From Burkholderiales bacterium (GTDB taxonomy: Bacteria > Pseudomonadota > Gammaproteobacteria > Burkholderiales > Burkholderiaceae_C): a stretch of DNA of 55,463 nucleotides. The translations under genes were made by a program, and so were the position numbers. This document shows, one piece after another, positions 15,264-24,798 of the stretch. Location: assembly GCA_016703325.1 (NCBI GenBank), contig JADJCH010000021.1, positions 1-55,463 on the forward strand, given 5' to 3'. Under the pieces are notes generated by a model. That model saw only the letters and a list, made by a program, of their open reading frames with translations, ran no database searches and was not told the origin of the DNA. Numbering within the stretch: the stretch's first letter is position 1; each line of letters opens with the position of its first letter.

Positions 15264-15790
15264 TTGCCGGCGTTCAGGGCGTCGATCACCTTCTTGGTGA
15301 TGTCCACCCGAGGCCCAGCGAACACCGCATCCTGCAGGATCAGGTCGTACTTTTCCTGCTCGAAGATCTGCTTGATCACCTTGTTGGCGCGCTCGACCAC
15401 GGAAGCCAGTTCCTCGTTCTTGCGCTGGGTAAGGTCTTCCTGGAACTCGCGGCGCTTGCGCTGCAGGTCGCGTTCCTGTTCGACCAGGTCCCGCTGGCGG
15501 CGATTGCGTTCGGATTCGGACAGTGTCGGCTGGTCCTTCTCGAACTTCTCGGCAGTTGTCTTGAATTTCAAACCGGCGTCGTTGAGCTCCTTGTCCCGCC
15601 GGCTGAATTCCTGCTCCAGCTTGGCCTGGGCAGCTTTGGCCGGTACCGCATCACGCAGCACTCGGTCGCTGTTGACGTAGCCGATCTTCAGCTCCTGCGC
15701 GAGGGCCACGCCGCCCAGCGGCAGCAGCAGGCCAGCGAGCACGCAGGCGGCAGGAACGGTACGTTGACACAGTTGGGCAAAAAACTTCAT
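15260..15790 (-). CDS. skp: Periplasmic outer-membrane-protein chaperone Skp (OmpH family)
   Basis: A 176-residue secreted protein. The signal peptide (about residues 1-31, ending GVALA) is followed by QELKIGYVNSDRVL and a long charged helical hairpin (residues 60-140) typical of the tentacles of trimeric Skp. It keeps unfolded outer-membrane proteins soluble on their way to the BAM complex, which fits its place directly after bamA (3-base gap). The start is the ATG at 15790 (MKFFAQL); the open frame upstream mirrors the end of bamA. Confidence 0.94.
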   Translation of the reverse strand: MKFFAQLCQRTVPAACVLAGLLLPLGGVALAQELKIGYVNSDRVLRDAVPAKAAQAKLEQEFSRRDKELNDAGLKFKTTAEKFEKDQPTLSESERNRRQRDLVEQERDLQRKRREFQEDLTQRKNEELASVVERANKVIKQIFEQEKYDLILQDAVFAGPRVDITKKVIDALNAGK

Positions 15791-15792
15791 GG

Positions 15793-18132
15793 TCAAAAGG
15801 CCGTGCCGATCTGGAACTGGAAACGTTGAATTGTATCTGTGCGGGCCTTGCGCAACGGCAGGCCCCAACTCATCTTCAAAGGACCGACCGGCGAGATCCA
15901 CGACAGGCCAATGCCGGCGGAGACGCGGATCGGGTTTTCCGGCGTGTCGCGCATCGACTCCCCTTCCCGCCAGACATTGCCTGCGTCGGTGTAACCGAAG
16001 ATGCGAAGCGTGCGATCGTTGCCCACACCGGGGAACGGGAAGTAGAACTCCGCGTTCAGGTTGGCACGGCGACTGCCGCCGATGTAGGCTCCAGTTACAT
16101 CCACCGGTCCGAGAGAGTTCTGATCGAAAGCACGCACCGTGCCCAGTCCCCCCCCGTAAAAGTTCTTGAAGGCAGGGTACTCACGTCCGTTCAGACCCTG
16201 GCCCCAGGCCAGTTCGGCATTCAGGCCGAGGGTCAGTCGCTTGGTCAGCGGGATGTACTGCTGGAACTGGAAGTTGCTGCGCAGGTAGCGGGTGTCACCG
16301 CCCACACCCCATTCGAAGTTGACGCGGGTGTAGCGGCCGGCATTGGGCGCCAGCGCACTGTCGCGACCGTCACGCTGCCAACCCAGAGTGACCGGTACCG
16401 ACGTGATGCTGTTGCCGTACTGGGCCCGCAGACGGAAGTAGTTTTCCGGCAGCGCCGTGTCGGACTTGATGCGGGTGCTCTCCGCACCGATGCCGACGAA
16501 GATGGTGTCGAACTCGGAATACGGCACACCGAAGCGGACCGCCGCACCGGGAGTGACCAGCTCGTAGGACTCACCCTGGCTGTTCAAGGGCTTGACGGTG
16601 CGGTAGTACAGATCGAAGGCCCGGGACACCCCATCCGCCGTGAAGTACGGATCGGTGGTCGACAACACGATCGTGCGCAGGCTCTTGCTGGTGTTGAGCT
16701 CCAGTCCCAGGTAGTTGCCGCTGCCGAAGATGTTGTCCTGCTTGATCGATCCGGAAAAGGACAGCCGGTCGGCGCTGGAGAAGTTGGCTCCCAGCATCAG
16801 TGCACCGGTGGGTTTTTCCTTGACCGTGAAGGTCAGATCCACCTGGTCCGGCGAACCGGGCACTTCCTGTGTATCGACATCCACCTCGCTGAAATACCCC
16901 AGGCGGTCCACCCGGTCGCGCGAGAGCTTGATGCGCCGTCCGTCGTACCATGCCGATTCAAGCTGCCGGAACTCACGGCGGATCACCTCGTCGCGGGTAC
17001 GGGTGTTGCCTGAGATGTTGATGCGCCGCACGTACACACGCCGGTTCGGCTCGGCGTGCAGCACCACCTTGACCCGGCCGGTGTTGCGGTCGATCTGCGG
17101 GATGGACTCCACGCGGGCAAAGGCGTAACCGAAGTAGCCGAACCGGTCGGTGAAGGCCTTCTGAGTGTTGGCCACGTCCTCGGCACGGTACGCATTGCCC
17201 GGCTGGATCGTCACCAGGGAGTGAAATTCCTCCTCGCGGCCGAGGTAGTCGCCAGTGAACTGAACGCCGGTGACCAGGTAACGCTGACCCTCGTTCACGT
17301 TGATCGTGATGGAGATGCGCTGCTTGTCCGCGGAGATCGCCACCTGGGTGGATTCAACGTTGAACTCCAGGTAGCCCCGGTTCAGGTAGTAGGCCCTCAG
17401 GGTCTCCAGGTCGGCATTGAGTTTGGTGCGCGAGTAGCGGTCACTCTTGGTGTACCAGGTCATCGCTCCGCCAGGAGTGAGGTCCATCTCGCCGAGCAGC
17501 GTACTCTCTGAAAAGGCCTGGTTGCCCACGATGCGGATCTGATCGATGCGGGCCACGCCGCCCTCCGACACCGCAAAGGTGACGTTGACGCGGTTGCGCT
17601 CGATCGGCGTGACCGTGGTCACCACCTCCGCCCCGTAAAGGCTGCGGGTGAGGTACTGGCGCTTGAGCTCCTGCTCGGCCCGGTCGGCCAGCGCCCGATC
17701 GAAGGGTTGCCCTTCCCCGACGCCGATGTCCTTCAAGGCCTTGACCAATGTGTCGCGGTCGAACTCGCGGGTGCCGGTGAAGTCGACGTTGGCGATGATG
17801 GCGCGCTCCTGCACGACCACGACCACCACCTTGGACTCCACCTCGATGCGCACGTCCTTGAACAGACCTGTGGCAAACAACGCCCGCAGCGCGGCAGCCC
17901 CCTTGTCGTCGTTGTAGCTGTCACCGACACGGAACGGCAATGACGCGAACACCGTGCCAGGCTCGGTGCGCTGAAGCCCCTCCACCCGGATGTCCGAGAT
18001 GACAAAGGGCTCAGCCGCCCGCACTGGCACGGCCGCGAGGCTCGCCGCCAGAACCACCGTAGCACAGGCGATGGACGCCGGACGGAAACGGACCACCGGA
18101 ACACCGGTGTCAAGCAGACCGGGAAAAAGCAT
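15793..18132 (-). CDS. bamA: Outer-membrane protein assembly factor BamA
   Basis: A 779-residue Omp85 protein that inserts beta-barrel proteins into the outer membrane. A signal peptide (roughly residues 1-40, ending PVRA) is followed by five POTRA domains starting FVISDIRVEGLQRTEPGTVF. The 16-strand barrel starts near residue 440 and ends in FQFQIGTAF with a terminal Phe. The lid-loop consensus is seen as GGLGTVRAFDQNSLG (VRGF-like, here VRAF). BamB and BamD are also in this window; no bamC or bamE was seen. It starts 4 bases after the rseP stop. Confidence 0.97.
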   Translation of the reverse strand: MLFPGLLDTGVPVVRFRPASIACATVVLAASLAAVPVRAAEPFVISDIRVEGLQRTEPGTVFASLPFRVGDSYNDDKGAAALRALFATGLFKDVRIEVESKVVVVVVQERAIIANVDFTGTREFDRDTLVKALKDIGVGEGQPFDRALADRAEQELKRQYLTRSLYGAEVVTTVTPIERNRVNVTFAVSEGGVARIDQIRIVGNQAFSESTLLGEMDLTPGGAMTWYTKSDRYSRTKLNADLETLRAYYLNRGYLEFNVESTQVAISADKQRISITINVNEGQRYLVTGVQFTGDYLGREEEFHSLVTIQPGNAYRAEDVANTQKAFTDRFGYFGYAFARVESIPQIDRNTGRVKVVLHAEPNRRVYVRRINISGNTRTRDEVIRREFRQLESAWYDGRRIKLSRDRVDRLGYFSEVDVDTQEVPGSPDQVDLTFTVKEKPTGALMLGANFSSADRLSFSGSIKQDNIFGSGNYLGLELNTSKSLRTIVLSTTDPYFTADGVSRAFDLYYRTVKPLNSQGESYELVTPGAAVRFGVPYSEFDTIFVGIGAESTRIKSDTALPENYFRLRAQYGNSITSVPVTLGWQRDGRDSALAPNAGRYTRVNFEWGVGGDTRYLRSNFQFQQYIPLTKRLTLGLNAELAWGQGLNGREYPAFKNFYGGGLGTVRAFDQNSLGPVDVTGAYIGGSRRANLNAEFYFPFPGVGNDRTLRIFGYTDAGNVWREGESMRDTPENPIRVSAGIGLSWISPVGPLKMSWGLPLRKARTDTIQRFQFQIGTAF

Positions 18133-18136
18133 GCGT

Positions 18137-19519
18137 TCAGTGCAGGCCCAAAAGCCGGGCCACGTCGTTGTAGAGAGCGAGCGACATCATCATGAGAATG
18201 ACGGCCAGCCCACCGCGCTGCAGCCTGTCGAGCCAGATCTCAGGGATCGGTCTGCGGGTCACCGCTTCAAAAAGATGATACAGGAGATGCCCGCCGTCGA
18301 GCATCGGCAGCGGCAACAGGTTCAGGACCCCCAGGCTCACGCTGACCACCGCCAGAAACCCCAGGTAGTAGGCCAGTCCGAGCTCCACCGACTGGCCGGC
18401 GAAATCCGCGATGGTGAGCGGCCCGCTGATGTTGCGCAGGGAGGCCTCGCCGATCAGCATGCGGCCGAACATCTTCAGCGTCAGGGTCGACATCTCCCAG
18501 GTGCGCCACAAAGCCCGCTCCAGGCCTTCGAAACCGCCCAGTTGCACCTGCTGCATCTGCACCGGCCCACCGACCCCCGCGAGGATGCGGCCGAAACGTT
18601 CACCGCCTTCGTCCACCACTTCGGGTCGCACCTGCACCTCGAGCAGGTTCGCACCGCGCTGAAGCTGCCACTGCTGCACTTGAGCGCCCTGCGGACGGGC
18701 GGAGGCCCGGATCGCCATGCGCAGCGCCGCCGCATCGGCCACGGGTTGACCGTCAATGCGCAGGACGCGGTCACCCCGCTGCAATCCCGCGCGCTGCGCT
18801 GCACCGCCGGACACGATCTCACCCAGCAGCGGCTCGCTGAACGGGCTGCCCACACCGATGCGACGCATCAGTCGGGCATCGGCATCACCGGCTTCCAGGG
18901 AGGAAAGTGGCAACTTCACCAGTCGATGCCCCCCGGTCAGACCGGCCAGCTCCAGCTCGACATCGTCGCCATCCAGGGCTGCGCGGGTGAGGTGCCACCG
19001 CAGGTCGGTCAGGGAATGCACAGGCACCCAATCGGCCGCCGTCACTGCAGCCCCGGGGGAATACACCCGCACGGCCTGGGCCCGGTCGCCCGCACGCATC
19101 CCCGCGCGCTCAGCCAGGCTGCCTGAGCTCGGAGTGGCCAGCAGTGCCTGCGGCTCCTGGGTGCCGATCCAGAACGACGCGGCGTAGAGCAGCACCGCAA
19201 GCAATAGGTTGGCCAGCGGTCCGGCCGCTACCACGGCAGAACGCTGCCACAACGGACGCTGATTGAAGGCCCGGTGCCGCTCGGATGGATTGACCGCCCC
19301 TTCACGCTCATCGAGCATGCGCACATACCCACCCAGAGGCAAGCTGCCGACAACCCATTCGGTCTCCCCGACCTGGCGACGCCAGATCGGCCGGCCGAAA
19401 CCCACCGAAAACCGCAGCACCTTGATGCCACAGGCCACCGCCACCCGGTAGTGGCCCCATTCGTGGACCACGATCAGCACCGCAAGGGTGAACAGGAAAG
19501 CCAGAGTGGTGGTCAACAT
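18137..19519 (-). CDS. rseP: Site-2 protease RseP (regulated intramembrane zinc metalloprotease)
   Basis: A 460-residue inner-membrane protease that cuts anti-sigma factors such as RseA within the membrane. The zinc motif HEWGH is at residues 19-23 in the first transmembrane helix. Two PDZ-like regions occupy the middle (for example PFSEPLLGEIVSGGAAQRAGL). The third zinc ligand lies in NLLPLPMLDGGHLLYHLFEAV, followed by the last helix. The start is the ATG at 19519 (MLTTTLAFLFTLAVL), 7 bases after the dxr stop. A 75-residue upstream extension of the frame is a shadow of dxr. Confidence 0.96.
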   Translation of the reverse strand: MLTTTLAFLFTLAVLIVVHEWGHYRVAVACGIKVLRFSVGFGRPIWRRQVGETEWVVGSLPLGGYVRMLDEREGAVNPSERHRAFNQRPLWQRSAVVAAGPLANLLLAVLLYAASFWIGTQEPQALLATPSSGSLAERAGMRAGDRAQAVRVYSPGAAVTAADWVPVHSLTDLRWHLTRAALDGDDVELELAGLTGGHRLVKLPLSSLEAGDADARLMRRIGVGSPFSEPLLGEIVSGGAAQRAGLQRGDRVLRIDGQPVADAAALRMAIRASARPQGAQVQQWQLQRGANLLEVQVRPEVVDEGGERFGRILAGVGGPVQMQQVQLGGFEGLERALWRTWEMSTLTLKMFGRMLIGEASLRNISGPLTIADFAGQSVELGLAYYLGFLAVVSVSLGVLNLLPLPMLDGGHLLYHLFEAVTRRPIPEIWLDRLQRGGLAVILMMMSLALYNDVARLLGLH

Positions 19520-19526
19520 GAAGGTC

Positions 19527-20747
19527 TCAGATCCCGCCGCACGCGATGCGTTCCGCAGCCATGCGGCGCGCCAGTCCGTCCAGCGCCAGCAGATCGTCCA
19601 GCGAGCGATCCGCCCCCTCCGGCACCACCAAGGCTGAAAGCACCTCGGCATTGATGCGGTGGATCTGGTCAAAACGCAGCCGCCGATCGAGGAAGGCCTC
19701 GACCGCCACTTCGTTGGCTGCATTGAGCACCGCCGTGCTGCCACCGCGCGCCTCCAGGGCCTGCCACGCCAGCGGCAGGCAGGGAAAGCGTCGGGAATCG
19801 GCTTCCTCGAATGTCAAGGAAGAGAGTTTGAGGAAGTTCAGTTGCGCAGCGCCGGACTCGATGCGCTGCGGCCAGGACAAACCATAGGCGATCGGTACGC
19901 GCATGTCCGGCGTGCCGAGCTGGGCCAGCACGGACGCGTCCCGGCAGACCACCATCGAATGGATGATGCTCTGCGGATGGATCAACACCCGAACATCGCG
20001 GGGCCGCAGATTGAACAGCCAACGCGCCTCGATGACCTCCAGCGCCTTGTTCATCATGGTGGCAGAGTCGACCGAAATCTTGCGACCCATCACCCAATTC
20101 GGGTGTGCACAGGCCTGCTCAGGCGTGACATCCCTCAGGCTGTCCGGATCCCTCTGGCGAAACGGCCCGCCTGAGGCGGTGAGTACGATGTGGTCGATGC
20201 ACCCCGCCCAATCCAGCGGATCGGGTGGCAGACATTGAAAGATGGCCGAATGTTCGCTGTCGATCGGCAGCAGGGTGGCACCGCCTTGTTGCACGGCATC
20301 AAGGAAGTACTGACCACCAACGACCAGCGCCTCCTTGTTGGCCAACAGCAGTCGTTTGCCTGCACGTGCCGCGGCCAGACAGGCGGGCAATCCCGCAGCG
20401 CCCACGATGGCGGCCATCACGCTGTCGACCTCCGCTGCGCTGGCCACCTGCTCCAGGGCCTTCGGGCCGTGCATGACCTCGGTCGGGCAATGCGCCGGCC
20501 GCAGCAACCGGACCAGCCGATCCGCATCCTCGGCCGACCCCACCACGGCCACGGCCGGGCGCCACTGCAGGCACTGTTCGGCCAGTTCGACAACGCGGCT
20601 GTGCGCCGTCAGGGCATGCACCTGGTAGCGGCCCGGATGGCGCGACAACACATCCAGCGTGCTGCAGCCGATGGAGCCGGTGGAACCCAGGATGCACAGG
20701 CGCTGTCGCGCGGCACCTGCAGAAGACTCTTGCGCAGCAGTGGTCAT
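19527..20747 (-). CDS. dxr: 1-deoxy-D-xylulose 5-phosphate reductoisomerase
   Basis: A 406-residue NADPH enzyme making 2-C-methylerythritol 4-phosphate, the committed step of the MEP isoprenoid pathway. The nucleotide-binding motif is LGSTGSIGCSTLDVL, followed by LLLANKEALV, the metal-site DSEHSAIFQC and HPNWVMGRKISVDSATMMNKALEVIEA. IspG of the same pathway is also in the window. The start overlaps the cdsA stop by four bases (ATGA). Confidence 0.97.
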   Translation of the reverse strand: MTTAAQESSAGAARQRLCILGSTGSIGCSTLDVLSRHPGRYQVHALTAHSRVVELAEQCLQWRPAVAVVGSAEDADRLVRLLRPAHCPTEVMHGPKALEQVASAAEVDSVMAAIVGAAGLPACLAAARAGKRLLLANKEALVVGGQYFLDAVQQGGATLLPIDSEHSAIFQCLPPDPLDWAGCIDHIVLTASGGPFRQRDPDSLRDVTPEQACAHPNWVMGRKISVDSATMMNKALEVIEARWLFNLRPRDVRVLIHPQSIIHSMVVCRDASVLAQLGTPDMRVPIAYGLSWPQRIESGAAQLNFLKLSSLTFEEADSRRFPCLPLAWQALEARGGSTAVLNAANEVAVEAFLDRRLRFDQIHRINAEVLSALVVPEGADRSLDDLLALDGLARRMAAERIACGGI

Positions 20748-21580
20748 GCGTGGATCAGGGCAAGCGCCAGGGGACAGACCGGCAGGAGGGCGTCGATGCG
20801 GTCCAGCACACCGCCGTGCCCAGGCAGCAGACCGGAGCTGTCCTTGGCCCCGACACTGCGTTTGATGAGGGATTCAAACAGATCCCCCACCACACTCATC
20901 GCGGCCAGGAACAGGCAACCGAACAGCCACCCGGCCGGCCCGAGTCGCTGCCACAACAGCGTAAACAGGCTGGGTGCATCGGTGCGGCCGGAGGCATCCA
21001 GCAGCATCCATGCCGCCCCCAGCACCAGCACCCCCACCATGCCGGTGTAGACGCCGGCCCAGCTCTTGCCCGGGCTGATCGCCGGCGCCAGCTTGCGGCG
21101 ACCCCAGGCCCGCCCGCCGAAGTAGGCCGCGATGTCGGCCATCCAGACCAGACAGAAGGTGGACAGCAGGAAATTCAGCCCTCGAGTCCGACCCTCCACC
21201 ATCGCCAACCAAGCCAGCCACAGCAGCAGGGGCCCGATCGACAGCCTCAACACCCCAGGAAGCCTGGGCCAGGCCGAAACGCCCCCTCGCAGGGCAAGCG
21301 TTCCGCCCGCCACCCAGAGCACCAGCGCCACGGACCACAGCCAACCCGGCGGTTGTACCAAGCCTGCGCCGCTCCAGGCCCAGATGCCTCCCGCCGCCAC
21401 GACCGCGCCGAAGCACACCGATGCCAGCGCACCGGCGCCATTCAACCGTGCCCACTCCCATCCGGCAGCGGCGATGAACAGCAAGGTCAAGCCAAAGAAG
21501 GGCCGGGTGTCCGAAGCAAAAAGTGCAGGCAACAAGACCAGCAGAAGGACGACGGCGGTGATGACGCGTTGCTTGAGCAT
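20744..21580 (-). CDS. cdsA: Phosphatidate cytidylyltransferase
   Basis: A 278-residue integral membrane enzyme that makes CDP-diacylglycerol from CTP and phosphatidic acid. It has about eight hydrophobic helices starting at MLKQRVITAVVLLLVLLP. The C-terminal signature SVVGDLFESLIKRSVGAKDSSGLLPGHGGVLDRIDALL carries the metal-binding aspartates. It sits between uppS and dxr in the standard order. Confidence 0.96.
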   Translation of the reverse strand: MLKQRVITAVVLLLVLLPALFASDTRPFFGLTLLFIAAAGWEWARLNGAGALASVCFGAVVAAGGIWAWSGAGLVQPPGWLWSVALVLWVAGGTLALRGGVSAWPRLPGVLRLSIGPLLLWLAWLAMVEGRTRGLNFLLSTFCLVWMADIAAYFGGRAWGRRKLAPAISPGKSWAGVYTGMVGVLVLGAAWMLLDASGRTDAPSLFTLLWQRLGPAGWLFGCLFLAAMSVVGDLFESLIKRSVGAKDSSGLLPGHGGVLDRIDALLPVCPLALALIHA

Positions 21581-21618
21581 GGTCGAGGTCAGGGTCCGGA
21601 CAACACGGTGCGACCGCT

Positions 21619-22371
21619 TCAGCGGCCAACCGCGGTACCGCTTTCAACCGGGCCCGACAGATCCACCTTCACCTGTCCGAAGCGACGATCGCGACGAGCA
21701 TAGTCCTCAATGGCCAAGTCCAGCGCCCGGGCGTCGAAGTCCGGCCAGAGACAATCGGTGAAATGAAACTCGGTGTACGCACTCTGCCAGAGCAGGAAGT
21801 TGGAGATGCGCAACTCACCGCCGGTACGGATGAACAGGTCCGGATCCGGAGCGTAGGACAGCGACATATAACGCGAAAGGCGGGTTTCGTCCAGGTCCTG
21901 CGGCGCCACGCCGTCGGCGATCGCCTTGCGGCAGGCCTGCAGGATGTCCCAGCGCCCGCCATAGTTGAAGGCCACCGACACTGTGATTTTGCGGTTGTTG
22001 GCCGTCAACTGCTCGGCGTGGTCCCAGGCATCTCGTACCTTGTCCGCAACGCGCGAGCGGTCACCGATGATGCGAATGCGCACCCCGTCCTCCGCCATGC
22101 GGGCGAGGTACTTGGCCACTGCCGTCATCACCAGTCCCATCAGCCCGGAGACCTCGTCGTCCGGCCGATTCCAGTTCTCGGAGGAAAAGGCAAACACCGT
22201 CAGGTACTCGACCCCTCGCTCGGAACAGGCGTGGATGGTGTTGACCAGGGCATCCACGCCGAACTTGTGACCCACCACCCGCGGCATCATGCGGCGGTTG
22301 GCCCAGCGGCCGTTGCCATCCATCACGATGGCCACATGCTGCGGCACGCGCGACTCAGCCGCCAACATCAT
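21619..22371 (-). CDS. uppS: Undecaprenyl diphosphate synthase (cis-prenyltransferase)
   Basis: A 250-residue enzyme that extends farnesyl-PP with isopentenyl-PP to the C55 carrier lipid for peptidoglycan and O-antigen. Motifs include the catalytic Asp in VAIVMDGNGRWANRR, FAFSSENWNRP, FNYGGRWDI, and PDLFIRTGGELRISNFLLWQSAYTE (five-residue blocks typical of the family). GGGAG-like bases just upstream support one of two adjacent ATGs (22371 or 22368); a TTG at 22389 is less likely. Confidence 0.95.
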   Translation of the reverse strand: MMLAAESRVPQHVAIVMDGNGRWANRRMMPRVVGHKFGVDALVNTIHACSERGVEYLTVFAFSSENWNRPDDEVSGLMGLVMTAVAKYLARMAEDGVRIRIIGDRSRVADKVRDAWDHAEQLTANNRKITVSVAFNYGGRWDILQACRKAIADGVAPQDLDETRLSRYMSLSYAPDPDLFIRTGGELRISNFLLWQSAYTEFHFTDCLWPDFDARALDLAIEDYARRDRRFGQVKVDLSGPVESGTAVGR

Positions 22372-22411
22372 CGAACTCCCGCGGGACAACCAATGGAGGA
22401 GCCACGGCGGC

Positions 22412-22972
22412 TCAGACGGCCAGAATCTCGGCTTCCTTGCCGTGGACCAGCTTATCGATCTCGGCCACGGTCCGGTCGGTCAACTTCTGGACCTCGTCCA
22501 TCAGGCGACGCTCATCATCCTCGGTCAAGAGCTTGTCCTTGAGCAGCTTCTTCGCGTGCTCGTTCGCGTCGCGGCGCAGGTTGCGCACAGCCACCTTTGC
22601 ATCCTCGCCGGCATGCCGAACCACCTTGGTCAGCTCCTTGCGGCGCTCCTCGGTCAACGCAGGCATCGGTACACGAATCAGATCACCCATCGAAGAAGGG
22701 TTGAGGCCCAGGTCCGACTCGCGGATGGCCTTTTCGATCTTCTGGCCCATGCCCTTTTCCCAGGGCTGCACGCTGATCGTGCGGGCATCGATCAGGCTCA
22801 CGTTGGCCACCTGGCTGATCGGCAGCATGGAGCCGTAGTAATCGACCTGCACTTGGTCCAGGATGCCCGGGTGGGCCCGCCCCGTGCGAATCTTGGTCAA
22901 CTCGTGCTTGAAGGCCTCGACGGACTTGCCCATCTTTCCTTCAGCACTCTTCTTGATCTCAGCAGCGCTCAT
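22412..22972 (-). CDS. frr: Ribosome recycling factor
   Basis: A 186-residue factor that, with EF-G, splits the post-termination ribosome. The three-helix bundle includes the hallmark KIRTGRAHPGILDQV and the C-terminal Arg-rich helix (EERRKELTKVVRHAGEDAKVAVRNLRRDANEH). The length matches the family (185). It lies between pyrH and uppS with short gaps. Confidence 0.98.
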   Translation of the reverse strand: MSAAEIKKSAEGKMGKSVEAFKHELTKIRTGRAHPGILDQVQVDYYGSMLPISQVANVSLIDARTISVQPWEKGMGQKIEKAIRESDLGLNPSSMGDLIRVPMPALTEERRKELTKVVRHAGEDAKVAVRNLRRDANEHAKKLLKDKLLTEDDERRLMDEVQKLTDRTVAEIDKLVHGKEAEILAV

Positions 22973-23031
22973 CGCATCACACCTCGGAATGGATCAGACA
23001 GGGCACCCCACATGGGACACCCGGAGGCATC

Positions 23032-23742
23032 TCAAACATGCACCAGCGTACCTTCGTCCTCGCCCAACACCACCCGTTTCAGGGCGCCTGGCTTGACGAT
23101 CGAGAACACCTTGATCGGCAACTTCTGATCCCGGCACAACGCAAAGGCGGTGGCATCCAGCACCTGCAGATTCTTCGAGATCGCCTCATCGAAGTTCACT
23201 GAGGCATAACGGGTGGCGGAAGGGTCCTTTTTCGGATCGGCGGTGTAGACACCGTCCACCTTGGTGGCCTTGAGCATGATCTCGGCACCGATTTCTGCCC
23301 CCCGCAGCGCCGCTGCGGTGTCGGTGGTGAAAAAGGGGTTGCCGGTGCCACCGGCGAAGATCACCACCTTGCCTTCTTCCAGGTACTGCAGCGCCTTGGG
23401 CCGCACATAGGGCTCAACCACCTGATCAATGCCGATGGCCGACATCACGCGCGCCGTCATCCCTTCCAGCCGCATTGTGTCGCCGAGCGCCAGGGAGTTC
23501 ATCACCGTGGCCAGCATGCCCATGTAGTCGGCTGTCGCCCGATCCATGCCGACCGAACCACCCGCCACGCCGCGGAAGATGTTGCCCCCACCGATGACCA
23601 CCGCCACCTCGACACCCAACTGTGTCACATCCCGGATCTCCTGCACCATCCGCACGATGGTGGCTCGGTTGATGCCGAAGGCATCGTCGCCCATCAGGGC
23701 CTCTCCGGAAAGTTTCAGCAGGATGCGTTTGTAGGCCGGCAT
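23032..23742 (-). CDS. pyrH: UMP kinase
   Basis: A 236-residue amino-acid-kinase-fold enzyme that phosphorylates UMP to UDP. It starts YKRILLKLSGEALMGDDAFGI, with the phosphate-binding VVIGGGNIFRG, the DRATADYMGM segment contacting UMP, and FAGGTGNPFFTTDTAAALRG. It is in the conserved tsf-pyrH-frr order. A strong hairpin lies in the 97-base gap from tsf. Confidence 0.98.
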   Translation of the reverse strand: MPAYKRILLKLSGEALMGDDAFGINRATIVRMVQEIRDVTQLGVEVAVVIGGGNIFRGVAGGSVGMDRATADYMGMLATVMNSLALGDTMRLEGMTARVMSAIGIDQVVEPYVRPKALQYLEEGKVVIFAGGTGNPFFTTDTAAALRGAEIGAEIMLKATKVDGVYTADPKKDPSATRYASVNFDEAISKNLQVLDATAFALCRDQKLPIKVFSIVKPGALKRVVLGEDEGTLVHV

Positions 23743-23790
23743 GCGTTGTCCTCAGGGATCGGGTCGGTCAGACAGTTTAGGTGATTCGAA

Positions 23791-23822
23791 GACGGACCCC
23801 GGGAGCAACCCCGGGTTCCGTC
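23791..23822 (-). other. Strong hairpin between tsf and pyrH
   Basis: GACGGA (23791-23796) pairs with TCCGTC (23817-23822), and the inner CCCGGG tracts pair as well. The stem is about 12 base pairs with a bulge and a short loop. It begins about 18 bases after the tsf stop on the minus strand. No T-run follows, so it is more likely an attenuator, a Rho-related element or an RNA-stability stem than a simple terminator. Confidence 0.6.
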
Positions 23823-23839
23823 AGGGCGTCACAAGCGGT

Positions 23840-24736
23840 TCACTGCCCCTTGGCAGCGGCCACCTGAGCAGCGACTTCGGCCGCGAAGTCATCCTGCTTC
23901 TTCTCGATGCCTTCGCCGACCACGAACATCGTGAAGCCCTTGAGCTCCGTCTTGGCCCCCTTCAGGTACGCCGCGACGGTCTGCTTGCCGTCGGCCGCCT
24001 TCACGAAGACCTGGTCGAGCAGCGAGACCTCCTTCAGGAACTTCTGCACCGAACCCTCGACCATCTTGGCGACGATCTCAGCCGGCTTGCCGGACTCGGC
24101 AGCCTTCTCGGCAGCGATCTTGCGCTCCTTTTCAACCAGCGCAGCCGGCACATCGGCGGAGGACAGCGCCGCTGGCTTCATCGCGGCGATGTGCATCGCA
24201 GCATCCTTGGCGGCGACAGCATCACCCTCGAACTCGACGATCACACCGATGCGCACACCGTGCAGGTAGTGGGCCAGCTGGCCACCGCCTTCATAGCGCT
24301 TGAAGCGGCGGATCGACATGTTTTCACCGATCTTGCCGATCAGGCCCTTGCGCACGTCCTCAACCGTCGGACCGAAGTCTTCCATCGCCAGCGACAGGGC
24401 ACCCAGGGCACCCACGTCGGCCGGGTTGTTCTCCGCCACCAGCTTGGCGCAGGCGTTCACGAAGGCCAGGAAGGTTTCGTTCTTGGAGACGAAGTCGGTC
24501 TCGCAGTTGACCTCGATCAGGGCACCGGTGCTGCCGGCCACAGCCACGGCGATCACGCCTTCGGCGGTCACGCGCGAGGCAGCCTTGCTGGCCTTGTTGC
24601 CCAGCTTGACCCGCAGGATCTCTTCAGCGCGCACCATGTCGCCATCGGCCTCGGTCAGCGCCTTCTTGCACTCCATCATCGGGGCATCGGTCTTGGCGCG
24701 CAGGTCGGCAACCATCTTCGCGGTAATTGCAGCCAT
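23840..24736 (-). CDS. tsf: Elongation factor Ts
   Basis: A 298-residue guanine-nucleotide exchange factor for EF-Tu. The N-terminal UBA-like domain and signature TDAPMMECKKALTEADGDM are present, followed by EGVIAVAVAGSTGALIEVNCETDFVSKNETFL in the core. The coiled-coil and C-terminal regions are of normal length. It lies downstream of rpsB, with a terminator-like hairpin in between. Confidence 0.98.
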   Translation of the reverse strand: MAAITAKMVADLRAKTDAPMMECKKALTEADGDMVRAEEILRVKLGNKASKAASRVTAEGVIAVAVAGSTGALIEVNCETDFVSKNETFLAFVNACAKLVAENNPADVGALGALSLAMEDFGPTVEDVRKGLIGKIGENMSIRRFKRYEGGGQLAHYLHGVRIGVIVEFEGDAVAAKDAAMHIAAMKPAALSSADVPAALVEKERKIAAEKAAESGKPAEIVAKMVEGSVQKFLKEVSLLDQVFVKAADGKQTVAAYLKGAKTELKGFTMFVVGEGIEKKQDDFAAEVAAQVAAAKGQ

Positions 24737-24798
24737 CGATCTCTCCTTGGCAACCAGCTTCGCGTCGGGCGCAGCCGGATCATCTTCAAAATGTCTGG

